Positions 25,676 through 35,117 of a stretch of DNA of 64,000 bases are shown here, piece after piece (position 1 is the stretch's first letter; each line of letters opens with the position of its first letter). The translations under genes were made by a program, and so were the position numbers. Source of the stretch: Pedobacter planticolens (lineage in GTDB: Bacteria; Bacteroidota; Bacteroidia; Sphingobacteriales; Sphingobacteriaceae); the NCBI RefSeq assembly GCF_014172375.1, contig NZ_WNXD01000002.1:1364001-1428000 (forward strand), given 5' to 3'. The notes under the pieces were generated by a model. It was not told where the DNA came from. It made no database searches and saw nothing but the letters and a program-made list of their open reading frames with translations.

Positions 25676-25797
25676 CAGGATTTAAAGATTATAGGATTTT
25701 CGGGATGATGCAACCAAAACTTTACAACTAATTGAACAGGATTTGAGGATTATAGGATTTGCAGGATCAAGTAATCTCTCACCAGAACTTTACAACC
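25676..25797. repeat. Two-copy 61-bp direct repeat
   Basis: Copy one begins caggatttaaagattatagg at 25676 and copy two caggatttgaggattatagg at 25737. Both end near 'gaactttacaac' or 'aaactttacaac'. They lie in the divergent gap before lpdA, and are followed by further ttccaac repeats. Confidence 0.65.
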
Positions 25798-25864
25798 TTC
25801 CAACATTCAACCTTCCAACTTTCCAACCGATTACGTAACTTAGCCGCATAAAATTTTAAAAGAT

Positions 25865-27271
25865 ATGCAATACGATGTAGTTGTTATTGGCTCGGGTCCG
25901 GGCGGTTATGTAGGTGCCATCCGTTGTGCACAATTAGGCTTAAAAACAGCCGTAGTAGAAAAATATAAAACCTATGGCGGTACCTGCTTAAATGTGGGCT
26001 GTATTCCATCAAAGGCTTTATTAGATTCTTCGGAGCATTTTCATAACGCCGCACATACCTTTACAACACATGGTATTAATTTAAAAGATTTAAAGGTTGA
26101 TATGAAACAAATGATTGCCCGTAAGGACGATGTTGTTTCGCAAAACACTGCAGGTATCACCTATCTTTTTAAGAAAAATAAAATTGATGCCTTTGAAGGT
26201 GTAGGTTCATTTGTAGATAAAAACACCATTCTAGTTACCAAAGCAGATGGAACAACAGAAACACTTTCTGCTAAAAATGTAATCATAGCTACAGGTTCTA
26301 AACCTACTGCATTACCGTTTTTACCAATCGATAAAAAACGTATCATTACCTCTACCGAAGCCTTAAATATTAAAGAAGTACCTAAAACCATGATTGTTAT
26401 TGGTGGTGGTGTAATTGGTTTAGAGTTAGGTTCAGTGTACGCTCGTTTAGGTACAAAAGTTTCAGTAGTTGAGTTTATGCCATCTATTATTGGAACCATG
26501 GATGCAGGCTTAGGTAAAGAATTACAACGTGTGTTAAAGAAATCTTTAGGCATGGAATTCTTTATGGGTCATAAAGTAACTGGAGCAACAGCTAAAGGTA
26601 AAACCGTAACCGTAACTGCCGATAACGCAAAAGGAGAACCTGTTAAATTTGAAGCCGATTACTGTATCGTTGCCGTAGGCAGAACTGCATATAGCGAAGG
26701 TTTAGGTTTAGATAAAATCGGGATTACAGTAGAAGAAAGAGGAAAGAAAATTCCAGTAAACGAGCATTTAGAGACTGCTGTTAAAGGTGTATATGCCATA
26801 GGCGATGTAATTACAGGTGCTATGTTAGCGCACAAAGCAGAAGATGAAGGTATATATGTTGCCGAAACTATTGCTGGACAAAAACCTCATATTAATTATA
26901 ATTTAATACCAGGTGTGGTTTACACTTGGCCAGAAGTAGCATCTGTTGGTCAAACAGAAGAGCAATTGAAAGCCGCTGGTGTGAAATACAAAACAGGTTC
27001 ATTCCCTTTCAAAGCAAGTGGAAGAGCAAAAGCAAGTATGGATACCGATGGTTTCGTAAAAGTGTTAGCCGATGAAGCAACCGACGAAATTTTAGGCGTA
27101 CACATGATTGGTCCACGTGCTGCCGATATGATTGCAGAAGCAGTAGTAGCAATGGAGTTCCGTGCATCTGCAGAAGACATTGCAAGAATTTGCCACGCAC
27201 ACCCAACCTATACAGAAGCTATAAAAGAAGCAGCAATGGCTGCAACAGAAAACAGAGCAATACATATTTAA
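25865..27271 (+). CDS. lpdA: Dihydrolipoyl dehydrogenase (E3)
   Basis: This 468-aa flavoprotein reoxidises lipoamide for the 2-oxoacid dehydrogenase complexes and the glycine cleavage system. It has the N-terminal FAD motif VVIGSGPGGYVGAI, the redox disulfide GGTCLNVGCIPSK (Cys41/Cys46), the NAD motif VIGGGVIGLELGSVYARLG, the second FAD segment VYAIGDVITGAMLAHKAEDEG and the C-terminal catalytic HAHPTYTE. All active-site residues are present. It is monocistronic, with a terminator at 27323. Confidence 0.95.
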   Translation: MQYDVVVIGSGPGGYVGAIRCAQLGLKTAVVEKYKTYGGTCLNVGCIPSKALLDSSEHFHNAAHTFTTHGINLKDLKVDMKQMIARKDDVVSQNTAGITYLFKKNKIDAFEGVGSFVDKNTILVTKADGTTETLSAKNVIIATGSKPTALPFLPIDKKRIITSTEALNIKEVPKTMIVIGGGVIGLELGSVYARLGTKVSVVEFMPSIIGTMDAGLGKELQRVLKKSLGMEFFMGHKVTGATAKGKTVTVTADNAKGEPVKFEADYCIVAVGRTAYSEGLGLDKIGITVEERGKKIPVNEHLETAVKGVYAIGDVITGAMLAHKAEDEGIYVAETIAGQKPHINYNLIPGVVYTWPEVASVGQTEEQLKAAGVKYKTGSFPFKASGRAKASMDTDGFVKVLADEATDEILGVHMIGPRAADMIAEAVVAMEFRASAEDIARICHAHPTYTEAIKEAAMAATENRAIHI

Positions 27272-27322
27272 GAAGCCCGAAAGTTTATAGTCGGAAAGTC
27301 CGGAAGATATATTTAATAAAAA

Positions 27323-27350
27323 AGCCAGTAAGCAATTACTGGCTTTTTTA
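27323..27350 (+). terminator. Terminator of lpdA
   Basis: The 9-bp stem agccagtaa (27323-27331) with ttactggct (27336-27344) is followed by six Ts. It is nearly identical to the terminator at 29048, and both are followed within about 20 bp by a REP-family arm. Confidence 0.85.
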
Positions 27351-27360
27351 GTTGCGCTTT

Positions 27361-27389
27361 GTCATCCTGAGCTTGTCGAAGGAAATCTG
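27361..27389. repeat. REP-family arm (diverged)
   Basis: gtcatcctgagcttgtcgaa followed by ggaaatctg resembles the repeat arm at 99-125, sharing gtcat..gagc...cgaa..atct. It lies 11 bp after the T-run. Confidence 0.55.
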
Positions 27390-27496
27390 TGCATCTGTGG
27401 CTTTTTTATTGCCAAAAATTAATACAATGATAACGTATAGCAAATATACGTTTCAACAACTCAGAATATTTTTGCGGTCAGATAAACAGATAAAAA

Positions 27497-29026
27497 ATGA
27501 CCGTAAAAACAAAACTATTCACCGCTATTGCATTTTGTGCTTTAGCATTAAGTTCTTGCGAAAAGAACAACACCGATCCCATTGTTGATCCTTCTGAAAT
27601 CATTTTCCCTGAAGACATTTCTAGTTTTAAAGAAGTTGCTACAATAGACTTAGGCGCAGCAACTGCATCAGAGATTTCAGCGTATGATCCATCAACCAAA
27701 AAACTATTTGTAGTAAGTAATGATGGCGGTACAAAAGTAGAAGTAGTAGATTTAAGTGCATACCCAACAGTTACCAAAATGCAAACACTTACATATCCAA
27801 ATAACGCAGGCATAAATAGCGTGGCGGTTAGCAACGGATTATTAGCTATTGCTTTAAATGGAGTAACACCACAGTCCAATGGAGATGTTGTAGTGTTAAA
27901 AACAGCTACTTTAGCAGAGGTTAAGAAAATCTCAGTAGGTGCAATGCCAGATATGGTAACGTTTAGTCCAGACGGTAATTATATTATTTCTGCAAACGAG
28001 GGCGAACCAAATGATGCCTATACAATAGATCCAGTTGGTTCAATTTCTATCATCGATGTAAAAAATAACTATACCACTAAAACCTTAGACTTTGCAGGTT
28101 TCGAAAGTGCTAAAGCATCACTAGTTGCTGCAGGATTAAGAATTTATGGTCTAAATGCAAGCTTCGCACAAGATATCGAGCCAGAATATGTTGCAGTTTC
28201 ATCAGATTCTAAAAAAGCATTTGTAACACTACAAGAAAACAATGCAGTTGCAGAAGTTAATTTAGTTGCAGGAACAATTACTAAAATACAGCCGTTGGGT
28301 ACAAGAGACATCAGCCTTGCTGAAAATGCTTTTGATGTAAGCGATAAAGACGGCAAAAAACAACTAGGTACTTGGCCAATTAAGGCATACTATTTACCAG
28401 ATGCTATTTCTTATTTTGTTACCAATGAAACTGGTTATTTAGCGTTAGCAAATGAAGGCGATACCCGTGGTTGGACTGGATTTAACGAAGAAGTTCGTGT
28501 AAAAGATTTAACCCTAGACCCAACAAAATTCCCAACTGCAGCAACCTTAAAACTAGATGCTAACCTTGGTCGTTTAACCGTAACAAAAGCTTTTGGCGAT
28601 ACCGATGGCGATGGAGATTACGATGAGTTATTCTCAACAGGCGGCAGAAGCCTAAGCATAATTAATGCAACCACAGGTGTATTAGTGGCAAACATTGGTA
28701 AAGATTTAGAACAAAGAGTAATCGATGCAGGTAAATACGATGACGATCGTTCAGATAATAAAGGCGTAGAAGTAGAAGGCGTAACCGTTGCACAAGTAAA
28801 CGGAAGATCATTAGCTTTTATTGGTATGGAACGAGTAGATATGATTGCAGTGTATGATGTAACCATCCCATCAACACCAAAATTTAAACAATTATTTGCA
28901 ACCGGCGATGCACCCGAAGGCTTACTATTTGTAAAACCAAAAGATAGTCCAAACGGCAGAAGCTTACTAATTGTATCAAATGAAGATGACGGAACAGTAA
29001 AGTTCTTTCAACCAGATAAATTGTAG
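27497..29026 (+). CDS. Choice-of-anchor I domain lipoprotein
   Basis: This 509-aa lipoprotein has a signal peptide ending in LALSSC followed by EKNNTDP. The body is a beta-propeller-like family with the conserved segments LPDAISYFVTNETGYLALANE, LGTRDISLAENAFDVSDKDG and GVEVEGVTVAQVNGRSLAFIG, plus a Ca-binding-like DTDGDGDYDELFSTGG. Members are often annotated as alkaline phosphatase-like, but the phosphatase catalytic core is not visible. An outer-leaflet or periplasmic location is likely. It is flanked by near-identical terminators on both sides. Confidence 0.8.
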   Translation: MTVKTKLFTAIAFCALALSSCEKNNTDPIVDPSEIIFPEDISSFKEVATIDLGAATASEISAYDPSTKKLFVVSNDGGTKVEVVDLSAYPTVTKMQTLTYPNNAGINSVAVSNGLLAIALNGVTPQSNGDVVVLKTATLAEVKKISVGAMPDMVTFSPDGNYIISANEGEPNDAYTIDPVGSISIIDVKNNYTTKTLDFAGFESAKASLVAAGLRIYGLNASFAQDIEPEYVAVSSDSKKAFVTLQENNAVAEVNLVAGTITKIQPLGTRDISLAENAFDVSDKDGKKQLGTWPIKAYYLPDAISYFVTNETGYLALANEGDTRGWTGFNEEVRVKDLTLDPTKFPTAATLKLDANLGRLTVTKAFGDTDGDGDYDELFSTGGRSLSIINATTGVLVANIGKDLEQRVIDAGKYDDDRSDNKGVEVEGVTVAQVNGRSLAFIGMERVDMIAVYDVTIPSTPKFKQLFATGDAPEGLLFVKPKDSPNGRSLLIVSNEDDGTVKFFQPDKL

Positions 29027-29047
29027 AGATTACAAATACATAATTAA

Positions 29048-29076
29048 AGCCAGTAAGAAATTACTGGCTTTTTTAT
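29048..29076 (+). terminator. Terminator of choice-of-anchor I gene
   Basis: The stem agccagtaa (29048-29056) with ttactggct (29061-29069), loop gaaa, is followed by Ts. Confidence 0.85.
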
Positions 29077-29085
29077 TTACACCTT

Positions 29086-29112
29086 GTCATCCAGAGCGCA
29101 GCGAAGGATCTC
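29086..29112. repeat. REP-family arm
   Basis: gtcatccagagcgcagcgaa followed by ggatctc matches the 99-125 arm at most positions. It lies 10 bp after a terminator. Confidence 0.65.
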
Positions 29113-29295
29113 TCTTTTACCATATAAGAAATATAAGTTCATTTAAGCTCATGACTTATATTTCCTTAAACCCCTTATATGGTCAAACAAAACAACACTA
29201 TATATTATATCCAAATGATAAAAACTCCTTTCTATTCCCAATAGATTTAAGGAACTTTGCAACGCACTCAATTGCAACATTTCACACAATAAACT

Positions 29296-30477
29296 ATGCC
29301 CGAAACTTCAGTTTTACAAAACCCTTTTCAAAATCATCCCTACAGTAAGAAAAGAGTAAGACTTGCTGTTTCCCTATTTTATTTCGGGCAAGGAGTTTGT
29401 TTCGCTTCATGGGCAAGTAGAATTCCAGATTTAAAATCTGCCATGCAACTTTCCGATGCACAATTAGGAAGCATCTTACTCGCCTTACCCTTAGGTCAAT
29501 TGATAACAATGCCTATTTCTGGTAGATTAACTACTATTTTCGGCAGCAGAAGAATGTTAACCATTGCCACACCATTGTATGCCTTGGCACTAACAATATT
29601 AGCTTTAGCAACTGCAGGTTGGCAATTGGCTATATTTCTATTCCTATTTGGTATAGCCGGTAACCTTTGCAACATCGCTCTAAACACACAAGGCGTTGCA
29701 GGCGAAACCTATTACGGTAAACCCATCATGACCTCCTTTCACGGCGCATGGAGTGTTGGTGGTTTTTCAGGAGCATTAATAGGTTTATTGATGGTCAATT
29801 TGCACCTCACACCCTATATCCATTTCTGGATTATTGCAATTTTGGCATGGGCACACATCGCAATTAACTACCGCTACTTATTAGGTTGGCAAAAGCCTAA
29901 AGAAACCGAAAAAACAAAGCTATTTACCAAACCTCAAGGCGTACTCGTTCAATTAGGTATTATAGGTTTTTGCAGCATGGCAACAGAAGGCGCCATGTTC
30001 GATTGGAGTGGAGTTTATTTTAAAGAAATTGTAAAAGCACCCCATGCGTTAGTTATCCTCGGCTACACTTCCTTTATGATTATGATGGCAACCGGACGCT
30101 TTTTAGGCGATAAAGTAATTGCCCGTTACGGAAGAAAAAGAATGCTGCAAATCAGCGGCGTAATCATTTCAACAGGCATGTTTATCTCTGTCCTTTTCCC
30201 TTTCATTGTGCCCGCAACCATAGGTTTTATGCTCGTAGGTATCGGTGTATCTGGTATCGTACCAATGGTATACACCATCGCAGGCAGCAACAAAAAAGTC
30301 TCTCCAGGTATCGCCTTAGCAATGGTTTCAGGCGTTAGTTATTTTGGCTTTTTAATGGGGCCACCATTAATCGGCTACATTTCAGCCCTATCCAGCTTAC
30401 GTTATTCTTACGCAGTAATCGGCTGTTTCGGTTTGCTAATTTCTATACTAGTAGCTAAAATTAGCGCTATAAAGTAA
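29296..30477 (+). CDS. MFS transporter
   Basis: This 393-aa integral membrane protein has about 12 transmembrane helices, with the typical MFS loop GRLTTIFGSRRMLTIATP between TM2 and TM3 and a related DKVIARYGRKRMLQISG between TM8 and TM9. The N-terminal FGQGVCFASWASRIPDLK resembles the YbjJ/fucose-permease-like group. The substrate is not determinable. The start at 29296 is used; the gene is followed by repeat-rich intergenic DNA without a clear terminator. Confidence 0.88.
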   Translation: MPETSVLQNPFQNHPYSKKRVRLAVSLFYFGQGVCFASWASRIPDLKSAMQLSDAQLGSILLALPLGQLITMPISGRLTTIFGSRRMLTIATPLYALALTILALATAGWQLAIFLFLFGIAGNLCNIALNTQGVAGETYYGKPIMTSFHGAWSVGGFSGALIGLLMVNLHLTPYIHFWIIAILAWAHIAINYRYLLGWQKPKETEKTKLFTKPQGVLVQLGIIGFCSMATEGAMFDWSGVYFKEIVKAPHALVILGYTSFMIMMATGRFLGDKVIARYGRKRMLQISGVIISTGMFISVLFPFIVPATIGFMLVGIGVSGIVPMVYTIAGSNKKVSPGIALAMVSGVSYFGFLMGPPLIGYISALSSLRYSYAVIGCFGLLISILVAKISAIK

Positions 30478-30689
30478 TTAAGTTTATAAGGCGGTCGTCT
30501 TTGCGAAGGAGGTTTTTCACCGACTGCGGCAATCTCCCTCATGCTTAAAAAATTCTCGAAAAACTAACCCAAATACCTTAGGTGTCCTCAGGTTTCTTAG
30601 GTGGTAAAATATTTGTAAAACAGCGCCAGCATTTCATCGCAAAATCAGTCCTGCTATCCACTCCAATCTTTTTGTGTCAACGTCTTTCG

Positions 30690-30715
30690 TCATTTCGAGC
30701 GCGGCCGAGAAACCT
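30690..30715. repeat. REP-family fragment
   Basis: gtcatttcgagcgcggccga followed by gaaacc is a diverged member of the intergenic repeat family. Confidence 0.45.
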
Positions 30716-30877
30716 TTAAACAATGCAAACCAACAACAAGATGATGCAACACAAAAAGTATTTCCATTACTATCAGGTTTAATAAACCAAAAACAGCGAA
30801 CTAAAAGAAACCCAGCTAAGGTTCTCTTAGGTTTCTTAGGTGATAAAAAACCTTCCGCAACCATAAAACAACCTACA

Positions 30878-31129
30878 TCATTTCAGAAACTACCATCATC
30901 CATTCCGAAACTGCAACAAACCATTCCGAAGCTACAATAGTACATTCCGAAACCGCAACAAACCATTCCGAAATTGCAATAGTATATCCCGAAACTGCAA
31001 CAAACTATTCAGAAACTACAATAGTATATTCCGAAGCTGCAATAGTATATTCTGAACCTGCAACCATCCATTTCGAAACTACCATCACACATTCCTAAAC
31101 TGCAACCATTAATTCAAATACCATCATAG
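30878..31129. repeat. 21-bp tandem repeat array, about 12 copies
   Basis: Units of exactly 21 bp follow the pattern tccattccgaaactgcaacaa, with ends alternating between caacaa and caatag over several copies, giving a 42-bp higher-order pattern. Units start at 30878, 30899, 30920 and so on to 31109; the last one is degenerate. One frame (phase 30901) stays open through ten units and spells degenerate heptapeptides of the H-S-E-T-A-T-N type, but has no upstream start codon after the stop at 30844. There are no spacers, so it is not CRISPR. Confidence 0.85.
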
Positions 31130-31260
31130 TAGTTTCTAATTTTAAAACACTACATTTAAATAATCACCCCCAATTATTATACTTTCACAAGTATTCATGG
31201 CATAATACTAACATACAAGTAAACAATAGCAAAATACATTGCTATTTAAACAACTACACT

Positions 31261-31614
31261 ATGTTATCATTAAACCTAAACACTATTTTCAAAGCCAGAG
31301 GCATCGAAAAACCCTACTCCTATTTAGTAAAAGCAGGCATTAACCCACGTTCTGCCAACGGCCTATTAGCTAGTACACCCAGAGCTTTAAAACTAGACCA
31401 CATCGAAATCATTTGCAAGCTCCTCCTCTGCACACCCAACGACCTCCTCATCTGGACACCCACCAAAGACCAAACCTATCCAGAAAACCATCCATTACAT
31501 GCCCTCAAAAAACCAGAAGAACAAAACAACATACATGAACTACTTGCCACAATGTCCTTTGAACAAGTAAAAGAAATAACCCAAACTATAAACAACATAA
31601 AAAAAGCCCTTTAA
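31261..31614 (+). CDS. Small helix-turn-helix (Cro/C1 XRE-type) protein
   Basis: This 117-aa protein has an N-terminal HTH of the HTH_26/XRE class (LNTIFKARGIEKPYSYLVKA, then INPRSANGLLAS, and the LKLDHIEIICKLLLCTPNDLL helix typical of this family) and a C-terminal helix (SFEQVKEITQTINNIKKAL) that may mediate dimerisation. It likely binds DNA; target unknown. Its stop codon lies inside the terminator stem. Upstream lies the tandem repeat array. No toxin or phage partner is adjacent. Confidence 0.82.
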   Translation: MLSLNLNTIFKARGIEKPYSYLVKAGINPRSANGLLASTPRALKLDHIEIICKLLLCTPNDLLIWTPTKDQTYPENHPLHALKKPEEQNNIHELLATMSFEQVKEITQTINNIKKAL

Positions 31615-31637
31615 TCTTTTAGACTAAAGGGCTCGCT
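31605..31637. terminator. Bidirectional terminator between HTH gene and acrB
   Basis: agcccttta (31605-31613) pairs with taaagggct (31625-31633), with A-rich left and T-containing right flanks. The stop codon of the HTH gene (31612-31614) is within the stem. Confidence 0.7.
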
Positions 31638-31653
31638 TTATTTGTGTGTTGTA

Positions 31654-34600
31654 TTATTCGCTAACTTCTGCTTTAACGGTTTTCTTTGCTGCTTCTGGTT
31701 TTTTCTTAAACCAACCTTTAATTAGTTTAGAGTTTACATCACCAAGTAAATACATACAAGGCACTAATATTAAGGTTAAGAAAGTAGCAAAGGCTAAACC
31801 GAAAATCATGGTCCATGATAAAGGTCCCCAGAATGCTACGTTATCTCCACCAAAATAAAGATGCGGATTAAACTCTGTAAATAACGTAGTAAAATCTAAG
31901 TTTAAACCTACTGCCAAAGGAATTAAACCTAACATGGTAGCTGTTGCAGTTAACAATACTGGGGTCATACGTGTACGACCAGCCTCAATAACGGCTTCTT
32001 TTATTGGCATGCCTTGTTCAATTAACAGGTCTGTAAATTCTACGAGTAGAATTCCGTTACGAACCACAATACCAGCTAGCGCTACGATACCAATACCACT
32101 CATTACAATAGACATTTCCATACCAAATATGGTTATACCTAAAATAACACCAATAATACTGAATAAGATTTCGCTTAGAATTATCATTGGTTTGGTGATA
32201 GAATTAAATTGAGCAACCAAAATAATTAAGATTAACCCCAATGCAATTAACATTGCTCTACCTAAAAAGGCTGCGGTTTCTAATTGCTCTTCTTGCTCAC
32301 CCGCCATTTTAACTTCTACACCTGTAGGTACTTTAAAGGTGTTAATTTCACTTTGTATTTTAGCTACCACCTCATTAGGATTAGCAGATGCTAGTACATT
32401 TGAAGATAGGATAATGATACGTTTTTGTTGCTTACGTTTAATGCCACCATAAGTATTTACATAATCTATATTAGCAAATGATGATAATGGAACTTGACGA
32501 ATAATGCCGCCCATACCCATATCGCGATAAGTCATTTTCATGTTTCTTAAGGCATCGAGGTTGTTGCGCTGATTTTCTTGAGAACGTAGGGTGATGTCGT
32601 AATCTTCATCAACATCTCTAAACTTAGATACATCTTTTCCGAAAATGGCGGTACGCAAATCCCCTCCAATCTGACCAGAAGATAAGCCTTCTCTATTTGC
32701 TCTTTCACGGTCAAGGTCAAAAACAATTTCGGGTTTGTTGTTTAAGAAATCTGATTTTAACTCTTCAATTCCATCAATTTTTTTAGATACAATGAATTTT
32801 TTAAGGTTATCGGAAGTTTTAACCAAAGAATCTAAATTATCACCTGTAATTTCAATACTGATTGGTTTTGCTGTTGGTGGGCCGCCTTGTTCTTTTGCAA
32901 CTGTAATTTCTGCTCCAGGAACACCTTTAACTGCCTCTCTAATTTTACTTAAATAGCTAGATGTTTCTGCGCCAGTTCGTTTACCGTACTCTACAAAGGC
33001 AACTGTAATTTTTCCTTTGTTTGTGTATTCTCCTTGGTCTTCATCTTGTGGATCTGTTACCCCAACTGTTACGTTAGAGATGATAGAAGAAACATCTTTA
33101 TTGTTTTTACCAACTACGTCTGTTACTTTTTTCTCTAGCTTTTGGATAACTTCATTTGTATGTGCTTGATCGGTTCCGATTGGAAGGTTTAAATACACAT
33201 ATATAAAGTTAGGGTCTCCCTCTGGGAAGAAAACTACTTTAGGAGGAACAACGGTCATTAAACCTATTGTAAACACCAATAAACCTACTGTTCCCCAAAG
33301 CATCGCCCTTGGCCAATTTAATGCTTTGGTTAATAACCTAGCATAACTTGTTTGAAAACGTGGCCATAAATTGTTTTGGAAGTTTTTAACGGCATTTTCT
33401 AAGAAGAAATGATTTACTAGATAAAGTATAATCATTAAAACCATGAAGTTACCAAAGCCAAATGCATATAAGTAAGCAAGCACAGTTATGCCTGCCATAA
33501 TTAGCACGGTTTTCTTTACTTTTTTATCAAATTTAGGTTTATGTGTTTTGTGATCTTCAATCTCCATAAAATCTACCGCAAAAACAGGGTTGATGATATA
33601 GGCTACTACCAGCGAAGCTAATAAAGTAATGATTAACGTTACTGGTAAAAAGAACATAAACTCGCCAATAATACCTGGCCAAAATAGCAATGGTACAAAT
33701 GGAGCTAATGTTGTTAATGTACCTGAAAGTACTGGCATAAATACTTCGCCAGCGGCTGCTTTAGCTGCTTTAACAATAGGCACTTTACCGTTGTTAAATA
33801 TACGGTGTGTGTTTTCTATTACTACAATTGCATCATCTACTACAATACCCAAACCTAAAAGGAAGGAGAAGAGTACAATCATGTTCATGGTAAAGTTAAA
33901 GCCAAATATACCGCCTAGTGCAGGCATGGTTATAAAGGCAATAAACATTGATAATGGTACTGATAATGCAACAAATAGTGCATTTTTAACACCCATGAAA
34001 AACATTAGGATGATGGTTACCAATATAAAACCGATGATAATGGTGTTAATTAAATCGTGTAAGGTAACACGAGTTTGGTTTGATTGATCTCCAGTAACGG
34101 TAATGTTTAGGTTTTTTGGCAATGAGGTACCTTTCATTTCTTTAATCAACGAATTGATTTTATCTGAAGCCTCAATTAAGTTTTCGCCACTACGTTTTTT
34201 TACGTTTAAGGTAATTACGTTTTTGCCATATAAACTTGCATAACTGTTTTGCTCTTTAAAGCTATCTTTTACTTCGGCAATATCTCTTAAATATACAGAA
34301 GAGCCTGTTGGTGTTTTGATAATCAGGTTTGCAATTTGATCTGCGTTTGTAAATTCTTTTTTAACGTTCAATGTTCTACGTAAACCATCCATTTTAATGT
34401 CTCCACCAGAAATAGTTGCATTTTCGTATTTCACAGCATTTTCAATATCTGTAAAAGATATTTTGGCTGCGCTCATTTTATTTAAATCTACATTGATTTG
34501 AACCTCTTGCTCTAATGCGCCTACAATGTCAACACCAGATATTTCTTTAAAGCTTTCTATTCTATCTTGCAGTTCTTTTGCATATTTCTTTAGGCTTTTA

Positions 34601-35073
34601 AGGTCATAATCTCCAGAGAGATTAAGATACATAATTGGCATATCTGCAAGGTTAATATCACTTACAGTAGGGTCATTAGGTAAATCGTTTGGTAAATCTT
34701 GTTTTGCTTTATCTACCGCATCTTTTACACGTTGTTTCGCGTCTGCTACTTCTACGTTTGTATTAAATTCGGCAGTAATTATTGAGAAATTTTGGTATGA
34801 ATTAGAAGTAACCTTTTTTAATCCCTTTGTTGATTTTAGTTCTTTCTCAATTTGTTTGGTAACCAAAGTTTCCATGTTTGCAGGAGATGTACCAGGGTAA
34901 ACGGTAGATACAAATATCTTGGGAATTAAAACCTCTGGAAAATTCTCTTTTGGTAAACCTTGATAGCCAAGATACCCCATAATGGCAATGATAGCCGTTA
35001 AGACATAAACGGCTGTTTTATTATCAATTGCCCAGCTAGAGGGACCAAATTCTTTTTTAAAATCGTCTTTCAT
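31654..35073 (-). CDS. RND efflux transporter permease
   Basis: This 1139-aa inner-membrane proton antiporter of the AcrB/MexB/HAE1-type superfamily has TM1 at its start (AVYVLTAIIAIMGYLGYQGL), two large periplasmic loops and two sets of TM helices. TM4 carries the proton-relay Asp pair (GLGIVVDDAIVVIENTH), and the second half contains GIVALAGIVVRNGILLVEF and MTPVLLTATATMLGLIPLAVG. It is the last gene of tetR-tolC-acrA-acrB and would form a tripartite drug or lipid export pump. The substrate is unknown. Length is somewhat above the usual 1040, from an extra central cytoplasmic/TM segment and a C-terminal tail. Confidence 0.93.
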   Translation of the reverse strand: MKDDFKKEFGPSSWAIDNKTAVYVLTAIIAIMGYLGYQGLPKENFPEVLIPKIFVSTVYPGTSPANMETLVTKQIEKELKSTKGLKKVTSNSYQNFSIITAEFNTNVEVADAKQRVKDAVDKAKQDLPNDLPNDPTVSDINLADMPIMYLNLSGDYDLKSLKKYAKELQDRIESFKEISGVDIVGALEQEVQINVDLNKMSAAKISFTDIENAVKYENATISGGDIKMDGLRRTLNVKKEFTNADQIANLIIKTPTGSSVYLRDIAEVKDSFKEQNSYASLYGKNVITLNVKKRSGENLIEASDKINSLIKEMKGTSLPKNLNITVTGDQSNQTRVTLHDLINTIIIGFILVTIILMFFMGVKNALFVALSVPLSMFIAFITMPALGGIFGFNFTMNMIVLFSFLLGLGIVVDDAIVVIENTHRIFNNGKVPIVKAAKAAAGEVFMPVLSGTLTTLAPFVPLLFWPGIIGEFMFFLPVTLIITLLASLVVAYIINPVFAVDFMEIEDHKTHKPKFDKKVKKTVLIMAGITVLAYLYAFGFGNFMVLMIILYLVNHFFLENAVKNFQNNLWPRFQTSYARLLTKALNWPRAMLWGTVGLLVFTIGLMTVVPPKVVFFPEGDPNFIYVYLNLPIGTDQAHTNEVIQKLEKKVTDVVGKNNKDVSSIISNVTVGVTDPQDEDQGEYTNKGKITVAFVEYGKRTGAETSSYLSKIREAVKGVPGAEITVAKEQGGPPTAKPISIEITGDNLDSLVKTSDNLKKFIVSKKIDGIEELKSDFLNNKPEIVFDLDRERANREGLSSGQIGGDLRTAIFGKDVSKFRDVDEDYDITLRSQENQRNNLDALRNMKMTYRDMGMGGIIRQVPLSSFANIDYVNTYGGIKRKQQKRIIILSSNVLASANPNEVVAKIQSEINTFKVPTGVEVKMAGEQEEQLETAAFLGRAMLIALGLILIILVAQFNSITKPMIILSEILFSIIGVILGITIFGMEMSIVMSGIGIVALAGIVVRNGILLVEFTDLLIEQGMPIKEAVIEAGRTRMTPVLLTATATMLGLIPLAVGLNLDFTTLFTEFNPHLYFGGDNVAFWGPLSWTMIFGLAFATFLTLILVPCMYLLGDVNSKLIKGWFKKKPEAAKKTVKAEVSE

Positions 35074-35117
35074 CTATTTTAAGATTAAGCGTAAATATTT
35101 TTAAGTGTATTTTGTGA

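Larger units (their letters stand above)
30478..31260. other. Repeat-rich intergenic region
   Basis: No gene is supported in 783 bp. It holds REP-like fragments at about 30490-30535 and 30690-30715, a duplicated short motif 'aggtttcttaggtg' (about 30590 and 30829) and the 21-bp tandem array at 30878-31129. The last 130 bp should contain the promoter of the small HTH gene. Confidence 0.6.

Noticed and set aside
27352..27588. 78-aa open frame before the choice-of-anchor I gene
   Set aside because: It covers the REP arm and overlaps the true gene start in another frame.
29151..29348. 65-aa open frame upstream of the MFS gene
   Set aside because: Overlaps the MFS start out of frame, with no domain and no ribosome site.
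30674..30940. 88-aa open frame reaching into the 21-bp array
   Set aside because: It begins in a REP-like fragment, has low-complexity composition and stops at the third repeat; its composition is that of intergenic DNA.
30878..31129. CRISPR array
   Set aside because: Units are contiguous 21-mers without unique spacers and no cas gene is in the window.
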